From assembly GCF_001899075.1 (NCBI RefSeq), contig NZ_MKVA01000003.1, positions 186,001 to 250,000 on the forward strand: DNA of 64,000 nucleotides, in the 5' to 3' direction. Position numbers and translations under genes: made by a program. The notes beneath the pieces were generated by a model. It ran no database searches, was not told where the DNA came from, and saw only the letters and a list, made by a program, of their open reading frames with translations. The stretch comes from Devosia sp. 67-54 (GTDB taxonomy: Bacteria; Pseudomonadota; Alphaproteobacteria; Rhizobiales; Devosiaceae). Shown here one piece after another: positions 33,656 to 42,108 of the stretch (positions within the stretch are counted from its first letter, which is position 1; each line of letters begins with the position of its first letter).

Positions 33656-34441
33656 ATGACGGCGCTCGCGGCCGCATCCACGCCGATACTGGAAGCCATC
33701 GACGTTCGCAAATCGTTCGGCAAGCTCGATGTCCTGAAGGGCATTTCGGTGAGCCTCAACAAGGGCGACTCCCTCTGCATCATGGGCCCCAGCGGCGGTG
33801 GCAAGAGCACGTTCCTCAGATCCATCAACTGTCTCGAGATGATCGATTCGGGCGTGATGAAGGTCTGCGGCGAGGAAATGGGCTACCGGATGGCCGCCGG
33901 CACGCGCCGGCGGCTCGGCGAGGCCGCCGTCGCGCGGCAGCGCCGCAAGACCGGAATGGTGTTCCAGCAGTTCAATCTGTTCCTGACCATGAATGCCCTC
34001 GACAATGTCGCCTCTGGGCTGGTGCACGTTTACGGCGTCAAGAAGGAGCAGGCCCGCGAGCAGGCGTACGAGCAGCTCAAGCTCGTCGGCATTGCCGACA
34101 AGGCGAAGGCCTATCCCATTCAGCTTTCGGGCGGCCAGCAGCAACGCGTCGCGATTGCCCGGGCGCTTGCGGTCAAGCCGGAACTCATGCTTTTCGACGA
34201 GCCGACGTCGGCGCTCGATCCGGAAATGGTTCAAGAAGTTCTGGACGTCATCTACAGCCTGCGCGACAGTGGCATGACGATGGTCATCGTCACGCACGAG
34301 GTCGGGTTCGCCAAGAAGGCGGCCGACGAAGTCTTGCTCATTGCCGATGGCGTCGTGGCGGAACGCACCTCGCCGCAGAACTTCTTCGAAAACCCGCAAA
34401 GCGAGCGGACACGGCAATTTCTCTCGCGCGTGCTGCACTGA
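33656..34441 (+). CDS. Polar amino-acid ABC transporter ATPase (GlnQ/HisP-like)
   Basis: This 261-residue ATPase has Walker A GPSGGGKST, the Q-loop MVFQQFNLF, the signature LSGGQQQR, Walker B LMLFDEPTSALDP and the switch His in VTHEVGF. The ATG at 33656 is about 90 bases after the permease. An insertion after the Q-loop entry (residues about 75-95, arginine-rich) is longer than in GlnQ. It is the last gene of the uptake operon that starts with the M20 hydrolase. Confidence 0.92.
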   Translation: MTALAAASTPILEAIDVRKSFGKLDVLKGISVSLNKGDSLCIMGPSGGGKSTFLRSINCLEMIDSGVMKVCGEEMGYRMAAGTRRRLGEAAVARQRRKTGMVFQQFNLFLTMNALDNVASGLVHVYGVKKEQAREQAYEQLKLVGIADKAKAYPIQLSGGQQQRVAIARALAVKPELMLFDEPTSALDPEMVQEVLDVIYSLRDSGMTMVIVTHEVGFAKKAADEVLLIADGVVAERTSPQNFFENPQSERTRQFLSRVLH

Positions 34442-34755
34442 TGCGTAGCGCCGCCATGGCGGCGGGAGCGCGGTCGGTGCAGCGCCCGCCGGCGACGATG
34501 CCGAAATTGCAGCGGTCGCAGCGACGGCTGATCGGTGCGGACAAGATCGATTATCATGCCAGGCATGGTCGGGGACGGCCACATCCCGGTGATGGTAATC
34601 AAAGGTCGGCGCACGGGTGGAAGCTGCAGCCGGTCGGCGGGTCCTGTCAGCGGTTCGAGGGCCCGCTCATTCAAAGCGAGCCGGGCCGTTCGGTCATGCT
34701 GTGTCGGGCCGCGCTGGCAGGGTAGGGCGCACCGCGATCACGGCGGCCCCTCCCG
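34442..34755. other. Non-coding junction after the amino-acid transporter
   Basis: About 314 bases hold no supportable gene. A 16-bp perfect GC-rich palindrome lies at 34449-34464, just after the ATPase stop. The rest shows no family signal. It separates the second catabolic cassette from the FixK-regulated block. Confidence 0.45.
34449..34464. terminator. 16-bp GC palindrome after the ATPase gene (possible terminator hairpin)
   Basis: CGCCGCCATGGCGGCG is perfectly self-complementary and begins eight bases after the stop codon. No T-run follows, so intrinsic termination is doubtful. It may protect the 3' end of the transcript. Confidence 0.3.
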
Positions 34756-35145
34756 TCACGACGCGTGCATGCGGGTCGCGGCGCGGAAGTATTTTCGCGC
34801 GGCGGCGATGAGCTGGGCGTCGGTCGGATGGTCCATCGCTTCGATGCCCCAGACCTTTTTCGCCAGCGCCGGGTGGGTGTCCGTCAGGTAGCCGGCGAAT
34901 TCGGTGCGGGCCACGCCCGGCCCGACGATGAGGATCCTGCGAAAGCCTCCGAGCTTGTCGGCGATGTCGGCGAAGAACTCCGTGTTGGGCGCCTCCTTGC
35001 CGAGATGCACATGGTCGGCGCGGCGGTGGATGTGCTGCGGCGCGTGCGCGTCGTGCACGACGATCTCGTCGGCGTCGTCGACCGACAGTCCGAAGATGCG
35101 GGCCTCGCGATGGTCGATCCAGACGCAGCCGCTGGTGTGGTGCAT
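34756..35145 (-). CDS. Small baeRF/host-attachment-like protein
   Basis: This 129-residue cytoplasmic protein begins with a HHTSGCVWIDHREARIFGL strand pattern and has GGFRRILIVGPGVARTEF and a DHPTDAQLIAAARKYF tail. This is the layout of proteins annotated as translational-machinery or bacterial eRF1-like (baeRF) domain proteins. It is rich in histidine in the middle (HIHRRADHVH). The start at 35145 has AGAGGA upstream. Its function is unknown. It lies downstream of doxX, with a 132-base gap, inside the low-oxygen block. Confidence 0.6.
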   Translation of the reverse strand: MHHTSGCVWIDHREARIFGLSVDDADEIVVHDAHAPQHIHRRADHVHLGKEAPNTEFFADIADKLGGFRRILIVGPGVARTEFAGYLTDTHPALAKKVWGIEAMDHPTDAQLIAAARKYFRAATRMHAS

Positions 35146-35277
35146 GATGTGTCCTCTTGTGGTTGGCGGCAGCGGGCGCGGGGTCCCTTGCACCGCGATG
35201 AAGTCGTGGTGGCTGGTCCGAAATGTCGCCGTCGCGCGCGCGGCGCGGCGGCGATCGGGGTCATGCGGTGGGGACGG

Positions 35278-35760
35278 TCAGGCGGTGGCCCAGCCCAGCC
35301 ATTTGTTGCGATGCACCTGGTCGAGCTTGGCGGCCCATGCGTCGAGCCCGAAGATGTGGCCGGCGCTGGTCGCGATCATCAGGCCGAGCACCAGCGCATA
35401 GACGATGTGCTCGTCGAGCAAGAAGTTCGTGGTGGCCGAGATGTACGGGAAGTCCATATGCGCCATCCAGTAGAACAGCATCAGGGCGATGCCGAAGCTC
35501 GCGCTGAGCCGCACCATCAGGCCGCTGAGCAGCGACAGGCCGATCAGCAGGTGCCCGTAGGCGACGAGAAAGCTGAGCACGCCCGCGAGCGGCTCCGTGG
35601 CCAGCGGCGCGAACAGCCAGTGGAAGGTCTTGGTCGAGCCCAGAAAGCCAGAGACCGAAAATCCCCCGAACACCTGGTGGCTGGCCGCGTAGAGAAAGAC
35701 CCACGCCATGGCGAGGCGCAGGAGGACGACGAGTGGTTTGACGGCGGGTGAGCTGAACAT
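35278..35760 (-). CDS. DoxX/TQO-like small membrane protein
   Basis: This 160-residue protein has four membrane helices resembling DoxD/DoxX, the small subunit type linked to quinone reduction. The segments LLRLAMAWVFLYAASHQ and YGHLLIGLSLLSGLMVR are typical. The start at 35760 is fixed by GGAGGAG six bases upstream. A FixK-type box is centred 61.5 bases before it, so it is expected to rise when oxygen falls. The partner is not obvious. Confidence 0.75.
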   Translation of the reverse strand: MFSSPAVKPLVVLLRLAMAWVFLYAASHQVFGGFSVSGFLGSTKTFHWLFAPLATEPLAGVLSFLVAYGHLLIGLSLLSGLMVRLSASFGIALMLFYWMAHMDFPYISATTNFLLDEHIVYALVLGLMIATSAGHIFGLDAWAAKLDQVHRNKWLGWATA

Positions 35761-35814
35761 CTGCTCCTCCAATCTGGAATGGACGCAGGATCGTCCCATC
35801 AGGCCCGGCGCGAC

Positions 35815-35828
35815 TTGATATTGGTCAA
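35815..35828. promoter_or_regulatory. FNR/FixK-type box for doxX, TTGATATTGGTCAA
   Basis: This TTGA-N6-TCAA box is centred 61.5 bases upstream of the leftward doxX-like start. A second box lies 42 bases further along for the rightward gene, so each divergent promoter has its own site. Confidence 0.65.
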
Positions 35829-35870
35829 TCGGGTGCGCGCTGCGGGCCGCCATCGCGCCATGGCCCGGCT

Positions 35871-35884
35871 TTGACCTCGATCAA
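35871..35884. promoter_or_regulatory. FNR/FixK-type box for universal stress protein, TTGACCTCGATCAA
   Basis: This TTGA-N6-TCAA box is centred 70.5 bases before the ATG at 35948. Confidence 0.65.
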
Positions 35885-35947
35885 GGAGCGGCGGCGCCGA
35901 TGCCGATATCTAGTGGCCTTGCTGATGCAACGCTGCAGGAGGTTTCC

Positions 35948-36781
35948 ATGCTTCGGGCTTTTCTCCCTGTCCTGACCTATCCGACGCCCACCGCGTTGCC
36001 CGGACTGCAGCGGGCTCTCGATCTTGTCGCGACGCTGCAGGGCGAAGTCGCCGCCACCATCGCCGAGGTCGACGTGCCGCCGGTGTCGGCGCCGCTCGGT
36101 CCTGTCGGCATCGATGTGTCGGCGATGGCGGCGGAAGCCGAGGCCATGAGCCGCTCGCACGCCAGCGACGCGGCTGGCCACCTGCGCAACGAAGCGAAGC
36201 GGCTCGGCCTCGAGATCGGCATCGATCACGTGCGCTCCCGCTGGGAGTGGGCGGCGGGCGCGCTCGCCGGCGCCGCCCGGCTGCACGATCTGTCGCTCAT
36301 GGCCATGGGCGACAGCAGCGACGAGCGGCGGGTCGCCGAGGCGCTGATTTTCGAGTCCGGTGGTCCGGTGGTGCTGATCCCCGCAAGCGGCGAGGCGCCG
36401 GTGCATCTCAACACCGTCGCCGTGGCGTGGGACGACAGCGCCGCCTCGGCCCGGGCGTTGCGCGACGCCATGCCGCTGCTCGAGGCGGCCGATCGCGTGA
36501 TCCTGCTCACCGCCGACATGGACAAGCCGATCGATCCGCAGAGCGTCGAAGGCATCCTCGCGGCGCTCGATCGCCGCGGCATCCAGAACAGCCATTTCGA
36601 GGTGCTGGTCGGCAGCGGACAATCCGTCGGCGAGGCGCTTCAGGCCGCCGCCCGGCGCAAGGATGCGGGGCTGCTCGCCATGGGCGCCTACGGCCACAGC
36701 CGCATCCGCGAGTTCATTCTCGGCGGCGCCACCAGGTCGGTCCTCGCCAGCCTGCAGATGGCCGTGCTGATGTCGCATTAG
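35948..36781 (+). CDS. Universal stress protein, tandem UspA domains (second copy)
   Basis: This 277-residue two-domain Usp ends with GAYGHSRIREFILGGATRSV, the nucleotide-binding signature of the C-terminal domain, nearly identical in layout to the Usp at 12225. Start ATG at 35948 with AGGAGG upstream. The first half is degenerate, as is usual. Both tandem Usps are preceded by FixK-type boxes of the TCAA class. Confidence 0.87.
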   Translation: MLRAFLPVLTYPTPTALPGLQRALDLVATLQGEVAATIAEVDVPPVSAPLGPVGIDVSAMAAEAEAMSRSHASDAAGHLRNEAKRLGLEIGIDHVRSRWEWAAGALAGAARLHDLSLMAMGDSSDERRVAEALIFESGGPVVLIPASGEAPVHLNTVAVAWDDSAASARALRDAMPLLEAADRVILLTADMDKPIDPQSVEGILAALDRRGIQNSHFEVLVGSGQSVGEALQAAARRKDAGLLAMGAYGHSRIREFILGGATRSVLASLQMAVLMSH

Positions 36782-36876
36782 GACGCGCCCCGCCAACGAC
36801 AGCAAATTGTCCCGGCCCGCATGCGTTCGGCGCCGGGGCGGTGTACAACATGCCGGGCTCCCCTCGCGAGGCTGCA

Positions 36877-37449
36877 ATGCGCATTTACGTCCTCTACGCT
36901 CATCCCGACACCGAGCGCTTCGGCGGCCGGCTGGCCGAAGCCTATGCCGAGGCCGCCGTCGACCATGGCCACGAGGTGCGGCGGCAGGACCTGTTCGAGC
37001 TCAGCTTCGATCCGGTCCTGCGCGCCGGCCTGCGCCTGGTGCAGCCGCTGGAGCCGGATCTGATCGCGGCCCGCGCCAATCTCGACTGGTGCGAGCATTT
37101 CGCGCTGTTCTACCCCGTCTGGTGGGGCAACGTGCCGGCGCTGCTGAAGGGATTCTTCGACCGCACGCTGTATTCGGAGATCACCTATCGCCACGACGTG
37201 CAGGACCCGTCCTGGAGCAAGATGCTGGCTGGCCGCTCGGCCCACATCGTCACCACCTCCGACGCGCCCGCCGCCTGGCTGCGCGACCACAATCGCGACA
37301 GCGACCTCAACGCCGTCCGGCGCGGCACCCTGGAGTTCTGCGGCATGCAGCCGGTCAAGGTCACCCGCATCGGCGGCGTCAAGGACATGGACCAGAAGCG
37401 GCGCGATAGCTGGGTCGAAAAGCTGCGACGGCTCGGCGAAGCCCCGTGA
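36877..37449 (+). CDS. Flavodoxin-fold NAD(P)H:quinone oxidoreductase (NQO/KefF-like)
   Basis: This 190-residue cytoplasmic flavoprotein reduces quinones with NAD(P)H by two electrons. The fold begins IYVLYAHPDTERFGG (FMN/FAD phosphate loop), and the YPVWWGNVPALLKGFFDR motif is the family signature. The ATG at 36877 gives the usual N-terminus, and an in-frame ATG at 36850 is possible. It is convergent with the anaerobic ubiquinone genes, so it may act on the same quinone pool (inference). Confidence 0.85.
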   Translation: MRIYVLYAHPDTERFGGRLAEAYAEAAVDHGHEVRRQDLFELSFDPVLRAGLRLVQPLEPDLIAARANLDWCEHFALFYPVWWGNVPALLKGFFDRTLYSEITYRHDVQDPSWSKMLAGRSAHIVTTSDAPAAWLRDHNRDSDLNAVRRGTLEFCGMQPVKVTRIGGVKDMDQKRRDSWVEKLRRLGEAP

Positions 37450-37456
37450 GCTCGGC

Positions 37457-38395
37457 TCACTGCGCCTGCCCCGCCGCGACCAGCTCGCGCCCCGGCCGCC
37501 CATGCAGGAAGCCATTGGAGAACGGCACGTCGGGATAGATCTCGGCGAGCCGCCGTCGGCCCACGGCAGCCTCGAGCCGCCGCTCGCTCACCGCGCGGAA
37601 GATCTGCGCCACCGCCACCATGTCGCAGCTCTGCGGCGACAGGCGCAGCCCTCGCACGCCGGCCCGCCGCAGGCCGTCGATGTCGTCGAGGGCGACGTGG
37701 CACGTCCCCGAGACCGTCTGCACGCCGTTGAGCGCGAGGAAGCGCTGCCCGTCGAGCGTATCGACCGCCACCCCGTCCGGGTCCTCGCCGCAGATGAACT
37801 GGCAGGTGTCCTTGGTCAGCCCGCGAAACCGGGCATGGGCGCAGCGCGCCGAGATCGCCAGCGGCACCTTGCCGAAGGCGAACACCTCGATGCCGACGCG
37901 CGGCGCCTGCGCGCAAATCCGCTCGAGCGAGGCGAGCGGCAGTTCCGGCGGCAGGCAGATCGTCGTCGCCCCGAGCTTGGCCAGCACCTCCGCCGTCGCC
38001 GCGTTGTAGACGTTGACCATCGGCCCGACCGCGAACGGCCGCCCCCGCAGCCGCGGCACCGCCGACAGCTCGCCGATCTCCACCGCGAAACGCTCCTGCG
38101 CCGCCAGCCGCTGCACCGATTTCCGCTCGCGCGGCGCGGTGACCAGCGCCAGCGAGGCGAGCCGCACCGTCTTGCCCGCCCGCGTGAGCCGCTCGGCCAC
38201 CTCGTCCATGGCGCGCGCATGAAAATGCTCGCGCTTGGAGCACACCGTTTCGCCGATCACCACCGCGTCGAGATCGGCTTCGTCCGCGATCCGGAAGTAG
38301 AAATCGCGCCAGCGCTCCTCGCTCCACAGGAACAGCACCGGGCCGAGCGTGAGGGTGAGCCGGCCCGCGCCGGGATCAGCGCCAGCGTCGGTCAT
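37457..38395 (-). CDS. ubiV: UbiV, O2-independent ubiquinone hydroxylation protein
   Basis: This 312-residue U32-family protein pairs with UbiU to hydroxylate the ubiquinone ring without oxygen, using a [4Fe-4S] cluster and prephenate as oxygen donor. Cys pattern: Cys in TVCSKREHF, then DTCQFICGEDPDG and another in SPQSCD. The start at 38395 overlaps the upstream ubiU end by 20 bases. The order ubiT-ubiU-ubiV matches other proteobacteria that make quinone anaerobically. It is driven by the TTGC...GCAA box at 39898 through ubiT. Confidence 0.9.
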   Translation of the reverse strand: MTDAGADPGAGRLTLTLGPVLFLWSEERWRDFYFRIADEADLDAVVIGETVCSKREHFHARAMDEVAERLTRAGKTVRLASLALVTAPRERKSVQRLAAQERFAVEIGELSAVPRLRGRPFAVGPMVNVYNAATAEVLAKLGATTICLPPELPLASLERICAQAPRVGIEVFAFGKVPLAISARCAHARFRGLTKDTCQFICGEDPDGVAVDTLDGQRFLALNGVQTVSGTCHVALDDIDGLRRAGVRGLRLSPQSCDMVAVAQIFRAVSERRLEAAVGRRRLAEIYPDVPFSNGFLHGRPGRELVAAGQAQ

Positions 38396-39350
38396 AGGAC
38401 CCCTCCGTGGTGCGCTGCCCCTCGCTCATCCGGCGCAGCGCCTCGGCGCCGTCGGCCGCGCCGGAGCCCGATTGCAGCCGCCGGCGGATTTCCTTGACCA
38501 CCTGCGCGACATAGGCGCGTCCGCGCTGCCGGCCTTCGATCTTGAGGGCGCTAACGCCGGCCTTGTGCAGCGTGTCGAGATGCGCCAGGGCGTCGAGGCT
38601 CACCGGGTCCTCGAACACGTAGCCGTCGCGGCCCTCGGCCGTGAACCGCCCCTTGCAGATGGTCGGGTACCCGGCGGCCTCGCCGGCGCCGAACCGGTTG
38701 ATGGTGAAGTCGCCGAGCATGGACACCATCGCCTCGCCGTCCTTGCGGTAGCGCACATGGCTCGCGGGCGAGCACACGCCATGCATGTTCGGCGACAGCC
38801 CCGTCGCGTACGACGACAGCGAGCACCGCCCTTCCTCCATCACGCACAGTCCGCCGAACACGAATACTTCGGTCTCGCACGGCACCTCGCGCGTCAGCGC
38901 CGCGACCTCGGTCAGCGACAGCACGCGCGGCAGCACCGCGCGCTTGATGCCGAACGCCTCGACCAGAAAGCCGATGTGATCGGCGTTCGCCGCTCCCGCC
39001 TGCACCGACAGATGCCGCCGCGCCTGCGGATGCCTCTCGGCCGTGTAGGCGATGAGGCCCAGATCGGCGAGGATCAGCGCGTCGGCGCCCAGCCGCACCG
39101 CATCGTCCACCGCCCGCTCCCACAGCGCTTCGCTGCCGGCGCGCATGAAGGTGTTGATGGCGACCAGCACATGCACCTGCCTCGAATGCGCATAGGCGAT
39201 CTCGCGCTCCAGCTCCTCGCGGCTGAAATTGAGCCCCGGGAAGTTCCTGGCATTGGTCTCGTCGCGGAACCCGCAATAGACCGCGTCGGCGCCGAGATCG
39301 ACCGCATCGCGCAGCGCCGCCGGCGTGCCGGCCGGACAGATCAGTTGCAT
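38376..39350 (-). CDS. ubiU: UbiU, O2-independent ubiquinone hydroxylation protein
   Basis: This 324-residue U32-family protein is the partner of UbiV. The N-terminus MQLICPAGTPAALRDAVD is typical. The cysteine cluster is visible as GLCVMEEGRC, GVCSPASH and a later YPTICKGR, which are the [4Fe-4S] ligands in known UbiU. The start at 39350 overlaps the end of ubiT by 10 bases. A C-terminal extension of about 20 residues (SEGQRTTEGSYDRRWR) overlaps ubiV. Confidence 0.92.
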   Translation of the reverse strand: MQLICPAGTPAALRDAVDLGADAVYCGFRDETNARNFPGLNFSREELEREIAYAHSRQVHVLVAINTFMRAGSEALWERAVDDAVRLGADALILADLGLIAYTAERHPQARRHLSVQAGAANADHIGFLVEAFGIKRAVLPRVLSLTEVAALTREVPCETEVFVFGGLCVMEEGRCSLSSYATGLSPNMHGVCSPASHVRYRKDGEAMVSMLGDFTINRFGAGEAAGYPTICKGRFTAEGRDGYVFEDPVSLDALAHLDTLHKAGVSALKIEGRQRGRAYVAQVVKEIRRRLQSGSGAADGAEALRRMSEGQRTTEGSYDRRWR

Positions 39351-39847
39351 GGCACGCCCTCGCGCTCCAGCAGCGACCGGCGCACCGCCCCCAGCACCGC
39401 CTGCCCCGGGCGCTGCGCCCAGCGCCAGGGCGGCGCCAGGTCGCGCACGAAATCGAGCGGGATGCTTTCGGCCGCGTTGCGCAGCGCCAGCGCCGTCTCC
39501 ATGTCGCCCTCGATGCTGATGTGGCGTCCGAAAAACTCCGCATCGCCGTCCAGCCGCCCCTCGGCGAGCGCCAGCAGCAGCACGATCGGGCCGCAGATGC
39601 GGGTCGCGTAGGCCGGTGGCGTCGCCCCGCGCCGCGTGACGCGCACGCTGCGGCGCGCCAGCACCAGCGTGAAGTCGAACGGCGCGTCGGTGGGCGAGAT
39701 GGCGATCGGCCGTGCCGCGAACGTCCCGAGCCGGTCGAACAGCCCGGGATGCTCGCGAAGGATGTGCGTGAGGCTCGCTTGCGCCATCCCTTGCACCAGG
39801 GGCAGGGGCAGCGGCGTGGCGAGCAGGCGGAGGATCGGCGGCAGCAT
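39341..39847 (-). CDS. ubiT: UbiT, SCP2-domain quinone-binding accessory factor
   Basis: This 168-residue protein has an SCP2-like lipid-binding domain that presents quinone intermediates to UbiU-UbiV. Typical features are the N-terminal helix LATPLPLPLVQGMAQ, the strand FTLVLARRSVRVT, and DAEFFGRHISIEGDMETAL. The start at 39847 has AAGGA upstream. It is the first gene of the ubiTUV operon. It is divergent from ubiD around a single symmetrical Crp-Fnr box lying 57.5 bases from each start. Confidence 0.9.
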   Translation of the reverse strand: MLPPILRLLATPLPLPLVQGMAQASLTHILREHPGLFDRLGTFAARPIAISPTDAPFDFTLVLARRSVRVTRRGATPPAYATRICGPIVLLLALAEGRLDGDAEFFGRHISIEGDMETALALRNAAESIPLDFVRDLAPPWRWAQRPGQAVLGAVRRSLLEREGVPCN

Positions 39848-39897
39848 CGGAACGTCCTTGAACCGGCCGACCGTAGCATCGGGGCCGGCAAGCCTGT

Positions 39898-39911
39898 TTG
39901 CGTTTGCGCAA
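39898..39911. promoter_or_regulatory. Crp/Fnr box midway between ubiT and ubiD, TTGCGTTTGCGCAA
   Basis: This TTGC-N6-GCAA box is centred at 39904.5, exactly 57.5 bases from the ubiT start and 57.5 bases from the ubiD start. One bound dimer could activate both transcripts. It is of the GCAA class, like the boxes at 42042 and 44795. Confidence 0.7.
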
Positions 39912-39961
39912 AGACAGATGCGTCGCCTCCATGGTCGGTACCGGAAAACGGGTACCGCCAG

Positions 39962-41449
39962 ATGGGACGTTCCGACCTGCGCCAATTCATGGCCGAGCTC
40001 GATGCGGCCGGCATGCTGGTGCGTGTCGCCGAGCCGGTCTCTCTCGTGCACGAGATGACCGAGATTCACCGGCGCGTGCTCGCCGCCCGCGGTCCCGCCA
40101 TCCTGTTCGAGCGGCCGGTCGATGCGGCCGGCAGCGAGCTTTGTTATCCCGTCCTGGTCAATCTCTTCGGCACGCCGCAGCGCGTCGCCATGGGCCTCGG
40201 CATCGAGGCGGCGGGCATGGCCGAGCTCGGCGAAACGCTGGCCTATCTGCGCCATCCCGAGCCGCCCGCGACGCTGCGCGGCGCGCTGCGGCGGTTGCCG
40301 GAGCTGCGCGCGGCGCTGGCCATGGGTACCCGCTCCGTGTCGCGCCCGCCGGTGCAGCAGGTGGTCGTTCCGGCCGCCGAGCTCGATCTCGGCGCGCTGC
40401 CCATCCAGTGGTGCTGGCCCGGCGAGCCCGCGCCGCTGATCACCTGGCCGTTGGTGGTCACGCGCGACCCCGACGATGCCGCCGACATCAATGTCGGCGT
40501 CTATCGCCTGCAGGTTCTCGGGCGCGGCCGGTTGATCGTGCGCTGGCTTCCGGGCCGGGGAGGCGCGCGTCATTTCGCCCGCTGGCAGGCGCGCGGCGAG
40601 GACATGCCGATCGCCATCGCCATCGGCGCCGACCCCGCGACCATGCTGGCCGCGGCAATGCCGATTCCCGACGGCGTCAGCGAGCTCGCCTTCGCCGGTC
40701 TGCTGCGTCGGGAAAAGACCGGCGTGGCCCGGGCCGTGAGCGTGGACCTGCCGGTTCCGGCCAATGCCGAGTTCGTGCTCGAAGGCGCCGTGTCGTCGAC
40801 CGAGCGCGCGCCGGAGGGACCGTATGGCGACCATACCGGCTACTACAACGCCGTGGAGCCGTTCCCCGTCGTCACCCTCGGCGCCATCACGCATCGCCAC
40901 GATCCGACCTATGTATCGACCTTCACCGGGCGCCCGCCGGACGAGCCGGCGGTGCTCGCCGAGGCGCTGGGCGGCCTGTTCGTGCCGCTGGTGCGCCGGC
41001 AGTTCCCCGAAATTCGCGACGTTCACTTCCCGTCCGCCGCCTGCTCCTACCGCTTCGCCATCGTCGCCATCGACAAGCGCTATCCGGGGCAGGCGCGCCG
41101 CGTCATGCTGGGGCTGTGGTCGATGCTGCCGCAATTCATGATGACCAAGACCATCGTCGTGGTCGACGCGGCCGATATCGACATCCGCAATTGGGACGAC
41201 GTTCTGTGGGCGATCTCCACCCGCTTCGACGCCTCGCGCGATCTGGTGCAGCTCGACAACACGCCGATCGACTATCTCGATTTTGCCTCGCCGCTGCCCG
41301 GCCTTGGCGGCAAGATCGGGCTCGACGCCACCAACAAGATCGGTGCCGAGACCGCCCGCCCATGGGGCAGGGTGCTCGCCATGAGCAGCGAGGCGATGTC
41401 GCGCATCGACGAGATCTGGCCACGGCTGGGTCTGGGTGCCGCCCCATGA
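39962..41449 (+). CDS. ubiD: UbiD-family decarboxylase
   Basis: This 495-residue prenylated-FMN-dependent decarboxylase presumably removes the carboxyl group of the polyprenyl-hydroxybenzoate intermediate of ubiquinone. It contains the Glu-Arg-Glu-type catalytic region, seen here as INVGVYRLQVLG and FVLEGAVSSTERAPEGPYGDHTGYY. The ATG at 39962 follows the divergent control region. It is coupled to ubiX by four bases, which provides its flavin. Other UbiD enzymes act on aromatic or alpha,beta-unsaturated acids, but the ubiTUV context favours quinone synthesis. Confidence 0.9.
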   Translation: MGRSDLRQFMAELDAAGMLVRVAEPVSLVHEMTEIHRRVLAARGPAILFERPVDAAGSELCYPVLVNLFGTPQRVAMGLGIEAAGMAELGETLAYLRHPEPPATLRGALRRLPELRAALAMGTRSVSRPPVQQVVVPAAELDLGALPIQWCWPGEPAPLITWPLVVTRDPDDAADINVGVYRLQVLGRGRLIVRWLPGRGGARHFARWQARGEDMPIAIAIGADPATMLAAAMPIPDGVSELAFAGLLRREKTGVARAVSVDLPVPANAEFVLEGAVSSTERAPEGPYGDHTGYYNAVEPFPVVTLGAITHRHDPTYVSTFTGRPPDEPAVLAEALGGLFVPLVRRQFPEIRDVHFPSAACSYRFAIVAIDKRYPGQARRVMLGLWSMLPQFMMTKTIVVVDAADIDIRNWDDVLWAISTRFDASRDLVQLDNTPIDYLDFASPLPGLGGKIGLDATNKIGAETARPWGRVLAMSSEAMSRIDEIWPRLGLGAAP

Positions 41450-42033
41450 CATCTCGCGTCGTCATCGGCATGTCCGGAGCGTCGGGCGCGTGCCTCGGCC
41501 TGCGTGTCCTCGAAATCCTGTCGCAGGCCGCTGGCATCGAGACCCATTTGGTCGTCAGCAAGGCCGGGCGGCAGACGCTCCGCCACGAATTGGGCGCGCA
41601 CGGCCTCGCGCGCGCCGAAGCGCTCGCCACCGTCGTTCATCCGGTCGGCGCCATCGGCGACACCATCGCCAGCGGCTCGTTCGCGACCCACGGGATGATC
41701 GTCGCCCCCTGTTCGATCCGTACCCTGTCGGCGATCTCCTGCTGCCTTTCGGACAATCTGCTGACCCGCGCCGCCGACGTGCATCTCAAGGAGCGGCGTC
41801 TGCTCGTCCTCATGGTGCGCGAATCGCCGCTGCATCTGGGGCATCTGCGGGCCATGGCCGCCGTCACCGAGATGGGCGCCATCGTCGCGCCGCCGGCCCT
41901 GCCGTTCTACCAGGGGCCGCAGACCCTCGAGGCGATGGTCGACCAGATGGCGCGCCGGGCGCTGGCGCTGCTGCAGCTCGACGCGCTGCCGCCGGCCGCG
42001 TCCTGGCCAGGGCTCGCATCGGCGGCGACCTGA
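41446..42033 (+). CDS. ubiX: UbiX, flavin prenyltransferase
   Basis: This 195-residue enzyme makes the prenylated FMN used by UbiD. It has the N-terminal flavin loop GMSGASGACLGLR, the APCSIRTLSAISCCLSDNLLTRAADV segment and the ESPLHLGHLRAMAAVTEMG region, all standard for UbiX. The ATG at 41446 lies in an ATGA overlap with ubiD. Downstream, 75 bases separate it from the next operon, which has its own box. Confidence 0.92.
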   Translation: MTSRVVIGMSGASGACLGLRVLEILSQAAGIETHLVVSKAGRQTLRHELGAHGLARAEALATVVHPVGAIGDTIASGSFATHGMIVAPCSIRTLSAISCCLSDNLLTRAADVHLKERRLLVLMVRESPLHLGHLRAMAAVTEMGAIVAPPALPFYQGPQTLEAMVDQMARRALALLQLDALPPAASWPGLASAAT

Positions 42034-42041
42034 GCCGGAAT

Positions 42042-42055
42042 TTGCGCTGGCGCAA
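42042..42055. promoter_or_regulatory. Crp/Fnr box, TTGCGCTGGCGCAA
   Basis: This TTGC-N6-GCAA box is centred 60.5 bases before the GTG of the DUF59 gene, with a TAATCA -10-like hexamer at 42078-42083, the right distance for a class II activator site. The operon it drives ends in a Crp-Fnr gene, so autoregulation is likely. Confidence 0.7.
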
Positions 42056-42108
42056 AGAAGCGATGCGCCGCCGGCCGTAATCATGCAGCGTTCCAGCAGA
42101 ACGAAGGC

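Noticed and set aside
34442-34755. Short frames after the amino-acid ABC ATPase as genes
   Set aside because: They have no ribosome-binding sites, no domains and Arg/Ser-rich low-complexity translations.
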